From Panopea generosa (Eukaryota; Mollusca; Bivalvia; Adapedonta; Hiatellidae), in the NCBI GenBank assembly GCA_029582155.1, contig CM055895.1:46016750-46080749 (forward strand): 64,000 bases of DNA. Reading direction: 5' to 3'. Positions 10,601-22,641 of this stretch are shown here, piece by piece (positions within the stretch are counted from its first letter, which is position 1; the number at the start of each line of letters is the position of its first letter). The notes beneath the pieces were generated by a model. The model saw only the letters and a list, made by a program, of their open reading frames with translations. It was not told the origin of the DNA and ran no database searches. A program made the position numbers and the translations under genes.

Positions 10601-13600
10601 GGACCCACCCCCATTTCCCCAAAAAATAGAATGAAAACCATGACAGTAAATAACGCTATTGTCTCCAAATAAATGAGATTTATACAACATTTCAGATCTT
10701 CCAAAGAAGAATACTTGGCAGCATTGGCAAGAGACAACACCCAGCTTCTTATCAACAAAATTTGGCAGGTAAAGGATACAACACATTTATCATAAGTGGG
10801 GTTGTAGTGGATAGAGTTGGCCGCTCATGCTAGAAGTTGCGAGTTTGATCCCCAGCTCGAAATGATTCCTAAAAAAAACTGACATTAAGTATGGGTTCTA
10901 CCCAGGATGCGGACTAGAGAATGGTTCATATAAAATAAATTTGTATTTATAAACGAACACATTCAACATTACATAGGGTTCCTAAGTATCAGAGAATAGT
11001 CAGGGATATATTTTTCAAAGCCAGAAAGTTGTTGGATTTTTGAGAACTGTTAAGCACATGTTGAGTTGAGTCAGGTAATTTATGTTTGGTAAGAATCATT
11101 CATCACAATAATGGGACATCACTTTTTTAATTTGAAAAAAATGTTATACTCAGTTGTTTACATTAACATTGACACATTGTATTGTGTGTTTTGTAATGAT
11201 GCAGTTATTAATAGGTCTGTTATTGAAGAGTATACCTTACATGTATTTGAAATAAGTTGCATTGTACTGAGGGTTCTCAATATGAAATGGCTGCAGGCTG
11301 AAATGACTGTGTAAAAATCATTTTTGGCTGTTCAAATTTTCATTTAATCTTAAAAAAAAAGCTTATACACATTGAATTTGTCAAAAGACTGGTCTCGACC
11401 TGTACACTTTGAGTTTAGGCTTCTTACTAGCTTTCTTCCTGAAAACCCTAGAACATTCCTAATTAGTGATGCGGATTAAAGTACATTTTTATAAATTTGA
11501 CTATAATTGTCTTGTATTTGAACATAGTTTATTATACTTACAGCTCCCCACAACAAGGGTAGATGATGTTGTTGTAGTTCAGGTGAGTCACAGTAAATTA
11601 CCTTTGTTTATTCGGTCATTTGAGAATTTTTTTTTATTTTTATCATTGACAGATTCGAGCCAAACTTGATCCAAAAGCTTTATGTGAGAATGATTGGTTG
11701 TTACTTGCGGATTGGTTGTGGTTCTACTCAGATAAATGTTGCTGTATCTGAGTCTTCCACTGGGATGATAAAATCTTGTTCATTTTAACTTACAACTGGC
11801 AATGTGTTGAACATTATTTTATTCACTGATGTTTATAAAATTAATTTAAACTTTATACAAATTTGTTTCAAGTCTGATGTTTTTGTCTTTAAATTGTATC
11901 AATAAATGAAACTAAAAGTTTGCTAGGTATCACTTTGTTGCGTGGAGCTGCAGTTTGGAAATATGCAAGAAAGGATTCCATACTGGCTAAAAAAACGTAC
12001 AATTTAAGAACCTTGATCTTCAGAACAAATCAATGGAGTGCAAACTATTACTTATGGAATGCATAATCAGTAAGCAATTTTGCTTAAACTTGTACATTAA
12101 GCTTAGTATCCTGAGCAAAATAGAGTTATATACAATGTTATCATTGGCCTTTGTTGAGTATGAAATGTGTAATCAACTTTTGTGTTTAGTTGCGTTTAAG
12201 TTTTGGTGTTTGCCTACAATCTCAACCTTTGCAGGGATGGCAAGTTTTATCCCATAGACGAGCTTTGTTGTCATCTGACAACTCTTGATATACATTATTG
12301 TATGACAGGTATACACATTTTTTAATACGGTTTAGGCCAGGTATATATAATTTTCAGGAAATCAACAAGATTATGTGGAAATTTATATTTTTACTTTCTC
12401 TTGCAGTTACCAGATCCTAAAACACAAGTACCAAGAGAAAAACCTGTAAGTCTGATACCTTAGTCTGTTTTGTGTTTGTATTTTATAAAAAGCTGTTTAA
12501 ACAAGGAATATAAATTTTATAGTAATTGTCATTAAGAAATCTGTATTATTTGTTGAACATTAATGAGGTGTGACTGAATAAATACAAGGGTTCAAATGCA
12601 CACAGTGTATACTCAAAAAGTTATGCTAAGTTTATGTTTCCCTGATTTATTCACATAAAGTTAAGCTGAGTTTATGTTTCCCTGATATATTCACATATAA
12701 TTAAGCCAAGTTTATGTTACCCTGATATACTCACATAGTTAAGCTAAGTTTATGTTTCCCAAATATAGTCACAATTAAGCTGAGTTAAAGTTCCCCTGAT
12801 ATACTTACAAATTTGAGCTAAGTTTATGCTTCTTGACACACAAGGTTATGCTATTAAAGTTTGTTCCCTGAAATATTTATGAAGTTTGGCGGTTCAAACA
12901 AAAAATATTCGAAGTGATGTAAACTATCTGTGTTGTTGGCTAGCCTGCCATAATAAGCTGTCCAAGCATAATTATGTAGACATTATTGTGTTTTTTAGGT
13001 ACCTAAGTTGAAAAAGTCGACAAAATGGGAAGACTATGCCAGAATGAAGGGTATCCAAAACAAGAAAAAGTCACGTATGATGTGGGATGAGAAATCTCAG
13101 GTAAGAAAAGAATGAGACAGAGCTTTGTGAAAATAGGAATGGCATGGTATGAATATAAGTGCTTCTATCAGATGTTAGAGGTTTTCCATATAATATCTTA
13201 AAGTACAATTATAGTACAGTTTGTATTTTAATTGTTTCATTGTTTTGTGTCATGTTAAAAGGAAAGTGAAATATAAACTATGTGCTGTATGCATAGTTAA
13301 TGTTTTGATTCTATATTGGCAACATATTAAAACATGTCAATCAACGGATTTTTGAAATGGCAGGACCATACATTTCACGAGATTGATGGCAACATTATAT
13401 ATTTAAAAAAAATTTCATGACCAAATCAGTTTGGTACAACAGGACTTTTTCAAATGTTGTGTAGATGGACATGAGAAATAGCTCTCAAGATATATTTGTG
13501 TTCTTTTTAGCTCTACTGGCCAAAGGCCAGAAGTGCATATGCGATGGCGCTTTGTCCGTCGTCTGTCATCTGTTAGCAGCACTTTCTCGGAAACCACTAG

Positions 13601-16600
13601 ACCAATTAAACTGGAGCTTCACATGGATGTTTCTATTGCATAGGAGACTATACAGAAGATTTTTTTTTTCGATCTGATATTCAAGATGGCCACCATTACT
13701 AAAAATAGTCCAAAACTTAATGATGACCAACTATAGTTTTGTTAGATTTGTTCAAATGGTGTCCCTAGGGTTAAAAAGGACCCCGCCCCGAGGGTTCAAC
13801 TAGGGGACACATGTCACTATAACATTATTTTTTTTTATTTTTTTTAAATAGAAATGATTTTGCCTATATCTTCACAAAAGCATTGTTAGGTGGAGGTGGT
13901 TCAGATTTGTAAAAATGACTGGGTTCCTATGTCTTAAGGGGACAGGAGGGACCCCAAAAGGGTACAAATTGGGAATTACTAAAATCGTTTTCTTAAGAAC
14001 CGGTATGTCAGATTTGTACATATTTGATATAAATTATCCTTAAGTGTAGGGGTTTGATTGCAGATAAGAATTTAGGGGCTAAAATTTATAGGAGCCTTGT
14101 AAGTTCAATGATTTTTCACGGAGTAATGGCCCTTTAATTGAGTCTGTGACCAAATTCTTGTCCGGGCTTTTTCTCTATAACATCTGGTTGGAATTTTATG
14201 AAACTTGCTAGGATGCATCATTACCAAGTGCAGATGCGCATATTGTCTTTGTGTTCAGGTTCAATGATTTTGCACTGAGTTATGGCCCTTTGATTCTGTC
14301 TGTGACCAAATTCTTGTCTGCGCTATTTCTCTACAACCCCATGTGGGAATTTTATGAAACTTGGTAGGGTGCATCATTACCAAGTGCAGATGTGCATATT
14401 GTCTATGTGTTCTGGTTCAATGATTTTTCACAGAGTTATGGCCCTTTAATTGAGTCTGTGATCAAATTCTTGTCCACACTATTTCTCTACAACCTCAGGT
14501 TGGAATTTTATGAAACTTGCATGATTTCCAAGTGGAGATGTGCATATTGTCTTCATGACGCTATTTAGCTACAACCTCTGGTTTCAATTTTGTAAAACTA
14601 GCTAGGATATGCACATATTGTCATTTTGTTTAAGTTTAATGATTTGCGAATGAGTTCTGTCAAGTGCAGAGCCATATATTGTTCTTACTATGCAGTTTTT
14701 TTTTTTTCAACCAAGTAGCCATCAGCACTAAGGAAATATGGTACAGAGTCAAACAATCACTTGGGGAGCATCCATCGGTTCCACCGATATTTTCTTGTTT
14801 TTATTTATTCTGAAACCACTTGGCCAATTAAACTGAAACTTTGCATGGATGTTCCTTTTGCATAGGAGACTATACAGAAGATTTTTTTTCTATCTAAAAT
14901 TCAAGATAGCCACTGTTACTAAAAATAGTCCAAATTTAAAAAATCTTCTTCTCATGAACGGCCCAACAGATTTTCAAAATGTTTATGTAGTAATGATGAC
15001 CAACTATAGTTTTAGTAGATTTGTTCAAATGGTGTCCCTAGGGTTAAAAATGACCCTGCCCTGATGTTTCTATTGCATAGGATAATTTCAAAAAGTGCTA
15101 TGGCACTATGAGCATGGAGCGTCCTCAGGCCCTCCTGGGCCTCTTGTTATTGTTTCCCTCCATGAATAATTTTTTAAAAATTCTTTTGATCTTCTATGGT
15201 AAAAAGATTATTAAATTGGCCAATGACCATTGATTTATGAACACACTTCACATACTGTAATGTTTATGCCCCACTATTTGAAGAATGCTGAAGTGGGAAA
15301 ATGTCATCTCCTAATCTATTACTTTGTGTGTTAGTTTATTTGGTTTTCGCTGAATAACTTCTAAAAGGGTCTATGTATTTATTTAATATTTGGTGTGTAG
15401 CTGTGTAATCATAAAATGCAGGTCAATACAAATGTATTTGTCTGTGTTGGTAAAATTTTATAGTTGTTATGGCCCCTTTTTGACTTAATTTTTGGTTGAA
15501 TTTAGTAACATATAGTTGGGGCCATTAGTCTCTCACATATCTAGTAAATAATAGTTTTAAAACAAAAAATTGGCAAATTTACTTAAAATGGTCATTAGAG
15601 CCTCGTGACATTTTAACTTTATGAATTTTAAAAAATTGTTTGTGTAAAATATATGCAGGAGTAGAAGCTTCAAAGTCTAGTGTATTTTCATATGGACCAT
15701 GTAATTGTGGAATTAAACATTTTTACCATGAAATGCCATGGGAAAATGGAAATATGTCATTTCCAATTTATTTTTGACAGAATTTTTATAATTGTTTGGT
15801 GTTATTATGCAATGAACTTGAAGAAGAAAGTAAATTGTTTTTTTCATTATTATATGGACATGTTTAGTCGTACAAGCCAAGATGGGGATACAATAGAGCT
15901 GAGGACAATACTAAAGACTGGTTGATAGAGGTACCACAGAACGTAGGTACGTATAAACAGACATCGATCAGTATTATAAGTTCTTACCCTATGTGGGTTG
16001 AGGTATGAATAGAAAATCTGAACTGAAAAAACCATGAATGATTCTTTTTCTTGAATACCAAACCCGTTAAATACTTTTTTTTAAAAATTAATTCATCTTT
16101 ATATTTCACCATGTTCTCTTTTTAAGACACCAAATTATGTTATTTATGTTGTGTATTTGTATTTGCCACATCATGGATAGTTCTCCATTAAAATGTGAGA
16201 ATTTTATCCTGGACCTAGGATGAGATAGAAATATCTAGTCCCAGTAAAAAAAATGGAGATATCTTTACCCCAGTATGCAAGAAAGTCGTCCATTTTGACA
16301 TTGTAATCAGGCTGACCTTGCTGTTGATTGAATTTGTTATCTTTAGAAACAACAATTTCTGAACTATCACATTTTAATTTTAACTTGTATACAAGGCTTA
16401 TTGAGGGGTGATAAATGTTGGTATTGAGATAAGTAACTAACTTGTCCTTTAAAACTGGATGCCATAATGTAACCTATAGTGTGTTGAAAATTGGCGATAC
16501 ACCCAATTTAAAATGCTGTTGGAATTGTAACTTGGATACCTGTGTGACTTGGATGAGATACTGTAAAAGGACAGATTTTTTAATATAAAAGACTGACATA

Positions 16601-19600
16601 TGTTATTCTTGAATAATTATATACAATGTTGTATTGTGCCACTAGTATAATTCTTCAGTGCAATCAGCAACCTCAAGCAATGTTCAATAAATGTCAGAGT
16701 AATAAGGATTTGTTAAATCATACTTACCAATTATATATTTCTGATAGGAAACGTTTGTTATACTTCGCCATTTATACAAAATGACAAAATAATTATTTTT
16801 TAAATTATCATTAATGAATTATTAATTTGTTGATAATTGTACCAATTTCAATTTTTAGTGTGAGTACTAATGAAGAAAAAAATTAAAATACCATGAATTG
16901 GTACTTTAAAATCCAAACCTTATTGACAAAAAACATGATTTAATGCATTTTAGATCCAAATGAAGATATGTTTGCCAAACGAAAGCAGGCTAAAAAGGAC
17001 AGAGTGGACAAAAATGAATTACAAAGACTGAGAAATATAGCCAGATCACAAAGTAAAAGTAACAAAGGTAAGTATAACTTCTGTATAAATACAGCAAACC
17101 TTCAAAACTCTTTAATTATGCAAGTTGTGGTATACTGTTCCTTATAATGACATGCACTGTTTAGCATAGTTATCTATACCATGCAACCATATAAGCATTT
17201 TAACCTCGCAAACTCACGACACTACTTGCCATGGTTGGTTTGTTTGAATATTTAACGTCATTTTTATACCACCAGATGATCAGTTAACCCAACCTCTCTT
17301 TTTTTTCGGATCCTGGAAGGTTAACCTGTACTCAAATACACCTTCTTTGCAAGTAACTGATACCTTTCTCACTTGAATCAGCAGCGAGAAACGAATGACA
17401 ATGAGACGCAATGTCGTATATCAATAATCACAGAGACTAACCAGATTGGGATTCAAACTTGTGATCCCTAGATTAATAGTCAGACATGCAAACCACTGAG
17501 CTAACTGGGCCTGGCGTCTTGTTTGTAGGGTGAGAAAATGCGATTATATTAACAAAATATCTTTTGATTTTGTTTATACCAAAATACAAACGGTGTATGT
17601 AAGGATCATTTATGTGATTGTTTGATTAAGCAAGTATTGTGATCTGAATTAAAAATGTATACTGATACAGCATATTCAAATCACTGGTAGCCATGTTCCA
17701 GAGTACCAGACTTCTTGTCAGGTATAAATCACTTTACTGTAGGTACAGTTCTTATGGAAAAGATTATTCTATTTTTCATAGATGTTGGACTTTAAAGGGA
17801 GTATATCAGAAAAAAAACACACTATAAATGTCTTAAAAAATAGAGTAATTATTAAAATGGATGAAAACCATCTCATCATCATCAATAAATTAAATCTGAA
17901 TGATTTGGTAAGTTAAATCCACCAAAACATGATATAATTGATAAATTAAATATGAATGAAAACTTAAAATGAAATCCCCATTCTAAAAATAGACAGTACT
18001 TAAATACTGCTTCACGTCATTCAAACTCTTTTTCTAAGATGAAACAGTTTCTATTACGTGTAAGCCTGTATCAATGGCAGATCTACTTTTTCAAACACTG
18101 GGCGTACGCATCCCATAAACTCCTATATTTTATTCAAATTCACTATATTTCTTCTGAAAAACATGTGGTCCTGTTCAGATTTTTGTTGTGCCCCTCCAAA
18201 CTGAAATCCTGGATCTGCCCCTGTGCATTAAGGATAATTTTGAAATCAAAATGAAACCACTTAACTCATTTAATACGTCACAAAATATGTTGCACTTTTA
18301 AGCAGGAAATCTAGTTTAGTCTAACTAAGGCGCGTTGCCAAAGTTAGGAAACCCCTTTTAATATATTATTTTGGCATGATATAATTGATATTCTTTTGAT
18401 CAGTCAATGGTCAGTAATTATATATAGGCATGATATAGTGGGAAAATATGTTTTATAGAAAAATATATCAAAATTGAAAATTGTTATAGTTATATAAGCT
18501 TTAGAATTAAGGATATTATGAATAATTACATTTAGGCACTGTCATAGTCATAACATGAATATTAGCAGTCTTAGCTAATAGAGAAAATCACAATGAATTT
18601 TCATAATCACTTGCAATATACTTACATTGTATTCTAGGTATTTTTTGCTCCACACACCCCGAATCCTGATAAATTGCTAGATGAGCATATTTATTTAGTG
18701 CACAGTACACATAAACGTGTATTGAAGTATAGATGTAAGTGTTGTTTGTTATTTATTATAGATATTGTTAAAATGTCATACTGTCTTCAGAAACTTACTT
18801 CAAGCTATTGTCGTAATTATGTTTATATAATAATTGATCAATCGTTTTAGTTCCTGGCGTGGGATTAACTCCTACAGAAACACCAAGCAAAGACTATCTC
18901 GGGAAAGCGTTGGCTGTAGCAAAGAAATCCACAGCTTCAATAGGAAAATTCACAGATGCACTTCCAAAGGAAAAGCCATCGAAATATACAGGCAAGAAAA
19001 GAAAAGTAAGTGTATATAGATACTTGTTTTATAACACTGTTTACCATAATTGTACTATAACACATACAGCTAAAAAAGACATAACATCAAATATAAAGAA
19101 GTACAATTATATATATATTTAAAATGAATACTTGACCAAACTGATGAATTTAACACCAATAACTTCCAAAAGAAAATCCATCAAAGTGAACAGGCAAGAG
19201 TAAATGCTGGTGTATATTGGGGATTGTTCTTCAACATCTACAGGGACAAAGCTTGACAAGAAAAAAGATATCATAAAAGAGAAATGTAAAGAAGCAAGTG
19301 AGCAAATTGATGAATCAAACTGCTTATGCATGATCTGTCACTCCATTAGGGAAGTCGTTATAAGTTCAGTCTTACTCTTATGTGTTGTTTAAGATTTTTT
19401 TCACAGAGTCAAAGATTGAAGAATTACTATTGATTTCTTTTGGATATATATCCATTACATGTAAGATGATAAAAGATACAGAAAAATTCAGTTTTTTTTA
19501 AAGGTCAAATACTAGCTTTAATATAATAGTTTGTATATAAAGTATAATATAATCTTTTTATGTTGATATCTATAAGAATAGAAAAAACTTTGACACAGTC

Positions 19601-22173
19601 TTACATTAACTAAAACAATTAAACCTAGTTTATGAGAACCACTCAAGGAACATGCTTTGTTAGAGCTCGTAGTATACATGTCCTTGCCTTTTTACATGCC
19701 CATGTATATTTATACGAAACATTTAAGCACATGTTTTTTTGTTTGATATACAAAAATTCTTCTTTATACTACACATTATATTCGCACAAATCAGTCGAAC
19801 ATATCTTGAATCATCACCAAATTACATCATTATACTGTAGCGCAGAGCTAATCAGTGACTTTTTTAACTTATGAAACAGAGGTCAAACTGTGGTGGCTTC
19901 CCAATTAAAAAAACATGTTTTTTCCCAATTGAGGCCCAAAAAATTCCTAAAGAAAATGATATATATATATATTTATATTTTTTTTTAATTTTAGGAACTT
20001 TTATATATACACATGTTACAGTTACAGTTACAGTTAAATTGACACAAAATCTCAATTTAATTGGACTAGAACTACTAGATAAAGAAAAAATCTGACCTCA
20101 TTAAAACACCAATTTAATCAACCTCAGAGCTCCAGATGTTTTAATTTAATGAGATTCTACTGTACATACATACTCTTTTTCCATATTTTAGGCTTCTTGG
20201 CCTTTCTCAAGACACAAACATTTTCACATATAATATATTATGAACTTGTAGTATCACTTTACATTCTGAATTAAGTTATTACTAACTTATTTAAGCTCAG
20301 TTGTGAAGAAAGCTCAAAGCTTATTTAAACCACACTAGAGTCTGCTTCCTGGGTAGAACTAGTACTGAGTATTGTTTCTTGAGAGGCATCAAGTCAAGCG
20401 GGGATTGAACCTGTAACCTCTGGTGTGAGCAGCCAACAGCTCTTCACTACTGCCCCACTTTTATTACTTAGCATTGATTGTATAATATTTTAGTTTGAGG
20501 AAAACTATGGTGATATGAAAAAGGAAACAGCGAAACAGCTGGAGATCTTGAACGACCTTGGTAATAAACCAATAGTAGATGCCACCAGGGCTGCCAACAT
20601 ACACAACAATCAGTGGGAAACCGAGAGGTAAGGGGGCTTGGGTCATCCAGGGAGATTCTCACATACTTGTTATGTTTGGTTTGTGAAGTCCATTTCCTGG
20701 GTAGGGGTTGGTGATCTTTATGAGCAGGATAAGGTCAAACCTGGGATCCAACTCACTACTACTGGTGTAAGGCTCATAAAATTTCAAAATCAAATAGGTC
20801 CAGGTATTTAACTGCCATAAGAATCACACTTGTTTCTTAAAGAATCTCAAACCACCATGTTTATTCCTAGGTATATGTACCCCACTTGCCATGCATTTTT
20901 TCAGTCTGTTTGTTAAAAGAGAACTCTTTTTTATTTATCTTTCATTTTATCTGTTTTGAGTACAACTAACCATTTCTGCATCTGTATATTTTAATTTCTA
21001 AACTTACATATTCAGCTTTAAATAAAAATAAATTGTTTTTCATTGTGAACAGTGTAGCTTTATCATTTTTTAAGCTCCCCCACAGGGGGAAGCATATAGG
21101 CACCACTTCGTCCATCCGTGCGTCCCCAAGTTCTTGTCCGGTCTATTTCTCTATAACATCTGGTTGGAATTTTATGAAACTTGCTAGGATGCATCATTTC
21201 CAAGTGCGGATGCACATATTTTCTTTGAGTGATGTTTTTCATGGAGCTCTGGCCCTTTTGTTTTGTCTGTGACATATTCTTGTCTGCGCTATTTCTCTAC
21301 AACCCCATGTGGGAATTTTATGAAACTTGCTATGTTTGTGTTAAGGTTGATGATTTTTCACAGAATTATGGCCCTTTTCATCCTGTCTGTGACCAAATTC
21401 TTCTCCACTCTATTTTTCGTCAACCTTTGGTTGGAATTTTATGAAATTTGCTAGGATGCATCATTACCAAATGGAGATGGGCATATTGTCTTCATGACGC
21501 TATTTAGCTACAACCTCTGGTTTTAATTTTGTAAAACTAGCTAGGATATGCGCATATTGTCATTTTGTTTCGGTTCAATGATTTGCGAATGAGTTCTGTC
21601 AAGTGCAGAGCAACATATTGTTCCTGCTATGCAGTTTGGTAATTTTCAACCAAGTAGTCGGTACAGAGTCAAACACTCACTTGTGGAGCATCCATCGGTT
21701 CCACCAATATTTTTCTTGTTTTAAATAATGACTAGTGTATCAGATAATATATCGGTACATGTATCTCTTGAGAGTGTTTTTTGGTAATTTAGTTCCTATG
21801 ATGGTACCTGGAACTCCAAAATATTTTTGTAATTTTCAGATCAAAGCGTAGAAGAGAAGACCCCAATCTTGGCAAGAAAAAAGCAGCAGGGAAAAGAAGT
21901 AATCAAGGCAAAAAGGGGAGTTTTGGAAAAATAAAAACACAAGGAGGGGGAAAATCAAAGATGCATAGTGGGGGTGGCAGAGGACGAGGTGGTAGTGGGG
22001 GTGGTAGAGGACGCGAAGGTAGCAGTATGGGTGGGAGAGGTGGTAGTATGGGTGGGAGAGGTGGTAGTATGGGTGGTAGAGGTGGTGGTATGGGTGGAAG
22101 AGGTGGCAGTAGAGGTGGTGGTGGTGGGAGAGGACGAGGTGGGGGTGGGAGAGGAAGAGGCAGAGGTAGATGA
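7668..22173 (+). CDS. RRS1: RRS1, ribosome biogenesis regulatory protein (10 coding exons)
   Basis: Coding exons: 7668-7819, 10696-10768, 11544-11582, 12407-12445, 12999-13100, 15868-15946, 16954-17067, 18851-19005, 20494-20627 and 21840-22173. All introns are GT...AG and all phases join, giving 1221 nt and 406 aa. The family acts in the nucleolus, where RRS1 with RPF2 brings 5S RNP into the pre-60S particle. Diagnostic family blocks are visible: LARDNTQLLINKIWQ (about 61-75), WEDYARMKGIQNKKKS (about 110-125), PRWGYNRAEDNTKDWLIEVP (139-158), FAKRKQAKKDRVDKNELQRL (167-186), and a block of Lys-Ser-Thr-Ala-Ser-[IV]-Gly type near 225. Residues 337-406 form an arginine-glycine tail with four SMGGRGG-type repeats; the human tail, as I recall it, is lysine-rich GGKRKGG instead. 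The start ATG is the first in the exon and precedes MADLVENVLREAAEK. The gene is far more intron-rich than the single-exon human copy. Confidence 0.95.
8195..8392. repeat. 47-bp tandem repeat in RRS1 intron 1
   Basis: About four copies of a unit containing CTGGCCCCAAGATGATCCGG and CCCCACTCCAAAACAGCC. It is GC-rich against an AT-rich intron, and open in several minus-strand frames only because of the repeat. Related inverted sequence (GGGGCCAGATTTTC, GGGGCCGGAT) lies at 9288-9350. Confidence 0.8.
8440..8625. repeat. Dispersed repeat shared by RRS1 introns 1 and 9
   Basis: It aligns with 20775-20935: AAAATTTCAAAAT.CAAAT.GGTCCAGG, then ACTGCC.TAAGA.TCACACTT, then CCACCATGT. Both copies are in the same orientation. 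Family unknown. Confidence 0.55.
8626..10695. other. Rest of RRS1 intron 1
   Basis: AT-rich intronic DNA with a (GT)n-rich tract at about 10050-10130, followed by ACAAAATAAAGTTTCTTGATTC near 10236, which looks like the tail of an old retroelement. No other exon-like segment was seen. Confidence 0.4.
10793..10935 (+). mobile_element. tRNA-like SINE fragment in RRS1 intron 2
   Basis: GTAGTGGATAGAGTTGGCCG (A-box-like) and GCGAGTTTGATCCCC (B-box-like) are spaced as in tRNA-derived SINEs, followed by GGGTTCTACCCAGGATGCGG. It is truncated. Confidence 0.5.
12615..12840. repeat. ~44-bp tandem repeat in RRS1 intron 4
   Basis: Five diverged copies of GCTAAGTTTATGTTTCCCTG followed by AT-rich spacer with ATATACTCACA. 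Confidence 0.75.
13509..15148 (+). mobile_element. Composite element A1 (AGCTC...CTCTTGTT family) in RRS1 intron 5
   Basis: It starts AGCTCTACTGGCCAAAGGCC and ends TCCTGGGCCTCTTGTT. Element B1 (about 14104-14800) sits inside. After B1 the early A segment recurs (CATAGGAGACTATACAGAAG at about 13640 and 14862), so A is partly duplicated around B. No coding capacity was recognised. A minus-strand copy begins at 63541. Confidence 0.65.
14104..14800 (+). mobile_element. Element B1 nested in A1
   Basis: It shares internal ~130-bp units (TTCTCTACAACC.C.TGTTGGAATTTTATGAAACTTGC followed by TAGGATGCATCATTACCAAG) and the end GGTTCCACCGATATTTTCTTG with B2 at 21073-21720 and B3 at 53229-53930. Confidence 0.65.
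15149..15867. other. End of RRS1 intron 5, nothing recognised
   Basis: AT-rich; no repeat partner or extra exon was identified. Confidence 0.35.
15947..16953. other. RRS1 intron 6, nothing recognised
   Basis: About 1 kb of AT-rich intron without visible repeats or exon-like segments. Confidence 0.4.
17270..17516 (-). mobile_element. tRNA-derived SINE family S1, copy 1
   Basis: The minus strand reads AGTTAGCTCAGTGGTTTGC, then GGGATCACAAGTTTGAATCC, a recognisable tRNA head, followed by a body containing TGACATTG/CATTGCGTCTCATTGTCAT and a GGTTAACTGATCATC end. Related copies: 23826-25205 (split), 43845-44020, 48075-48310 and 61725-61965. Confidence 0.7.
17793..18440 (+). mobile_element. Dispersed element E, copy 1, in RRS1 intron 7
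   Basis: It aligns along most of its length with 33574-34290: TTTAAAGGGAGTAT, AATCCACCAAAAC.TGATA, TCTAAGATGAAACA, TTAGTCTAAC..AGGCGCG, TATTTTGGCATG. No ORF of note. It contains a short insertion at 18075-18223. Confidence 0.6.
18075..18223. mobile_element. Small hAT-like MITE inside element E1
   Basis: It is absent from element E2. Ends are inverted (TGGCAGATCTAC and its near-inverse GGATCTGCCCCTG). Flanks TGTATCAA and TGCATTAA are an imperfect 8-bp duplication. Confidence 0.5.
19130..19200 (+). pseudogene. Decayed partial duplicate of RRS1 exon 8
   Basis: CTTCCAAAAGAAAATCCATC followed by AAAGTGAACAGGCAAGAG resembles the end of exon 8 (CTTCCAAAGGAAAAGCCATC followed by GAAATATACAGGCAAGAA), and the donor is lost. 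It lies 125-200 bases after exon 8 in intron 8, suggesting a local tandem duplication that has decayed. Confidence 0.5.
19201..20493. other. Rest of RRS1 intron 8
   Basis: AT-rich with a short (ACAGTT)n tract near 20017-20035. A fragment at 20340-20455 (GGGGATTGAACCTGTAACC) looks like a degenerate SINE head on the minus strand. No other exon-like segment was seen. Confidence 0.35.
21073..21720 (+). mobile_element. Element B2 in RRS1 intron 9
   Basis: It starts AGCTCCCCCACAGGGGGAAG, a short stem-loop, contains the ~130-bp internal units of this family, and ends ACCAATATTTTTCTTGTT. It is the copy with the clearest left end. Confidence 0.65.
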
Positions 22174-22174
22174 T

Positions 22175-22213
22175 AATAAAATTATATTTATAAACATGTG
22201 TTGTTGTAGTTCA
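22175..22213 (+). terminator. RRS1 poly(A) signal and GU-rich downstream element
   Basis: AATAAA at 22175-22180 begins one base after the TGA stop (22171-22173). A GT-rich stretch follows at 22195-22213, as expected of a downstream element. Together they predict a 3' UTR of only about 15-30 bases. Confidence 0.6.
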
Positions 22214-22641
22214 TCTCAGGTATACTTATGTGAAATGTAAATATAACTGGTAAGCTCACTTACTATTTATTATCAGATAGACAGGGCAATGTCTGAATTA
22301 GAATGGCTTGGTCATTTAAAGTACCCGGTATCACCTATAAAGACTCGAGCTAAACTAATCTGATCACAGTGTCCATCCATTCATTGTATGGCCATCTGTT
22401 ATCTTTTAGGTTTTCTGCTCTCTGGCACCTGCATTTTTCACTGGGTCTTCACCAAACTTACTAGCACCTGCATCTTATATTAGGACTTCACCATACTTAC
22501 ACAGTGGTAATATAATTGTGTCTTGGACAAGGATTTTATCTTGCCAAATCATATAATACTGGCCCTTGAATTACCAAAAAATACATTGCACCCTTCATTG
22601 AATCCTCACCAAATTTTCACAAAAGTTCTGTAACCACAGTA

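Noticed and set aside
10795-10860. A functional tRNA gene
   Set aside because: Only A- and B-box-like motifs are present; the sequence cannot form a proper cloverleaf by eye and continues as SINE-like sequence.
21955-22240. Ser/Thr-rich minus-strand and Val-rich plus-strand ORFs over the RRS1 tail
   Set aside because: They are shadows of the low-complexity RGG coding sequence in other frames.
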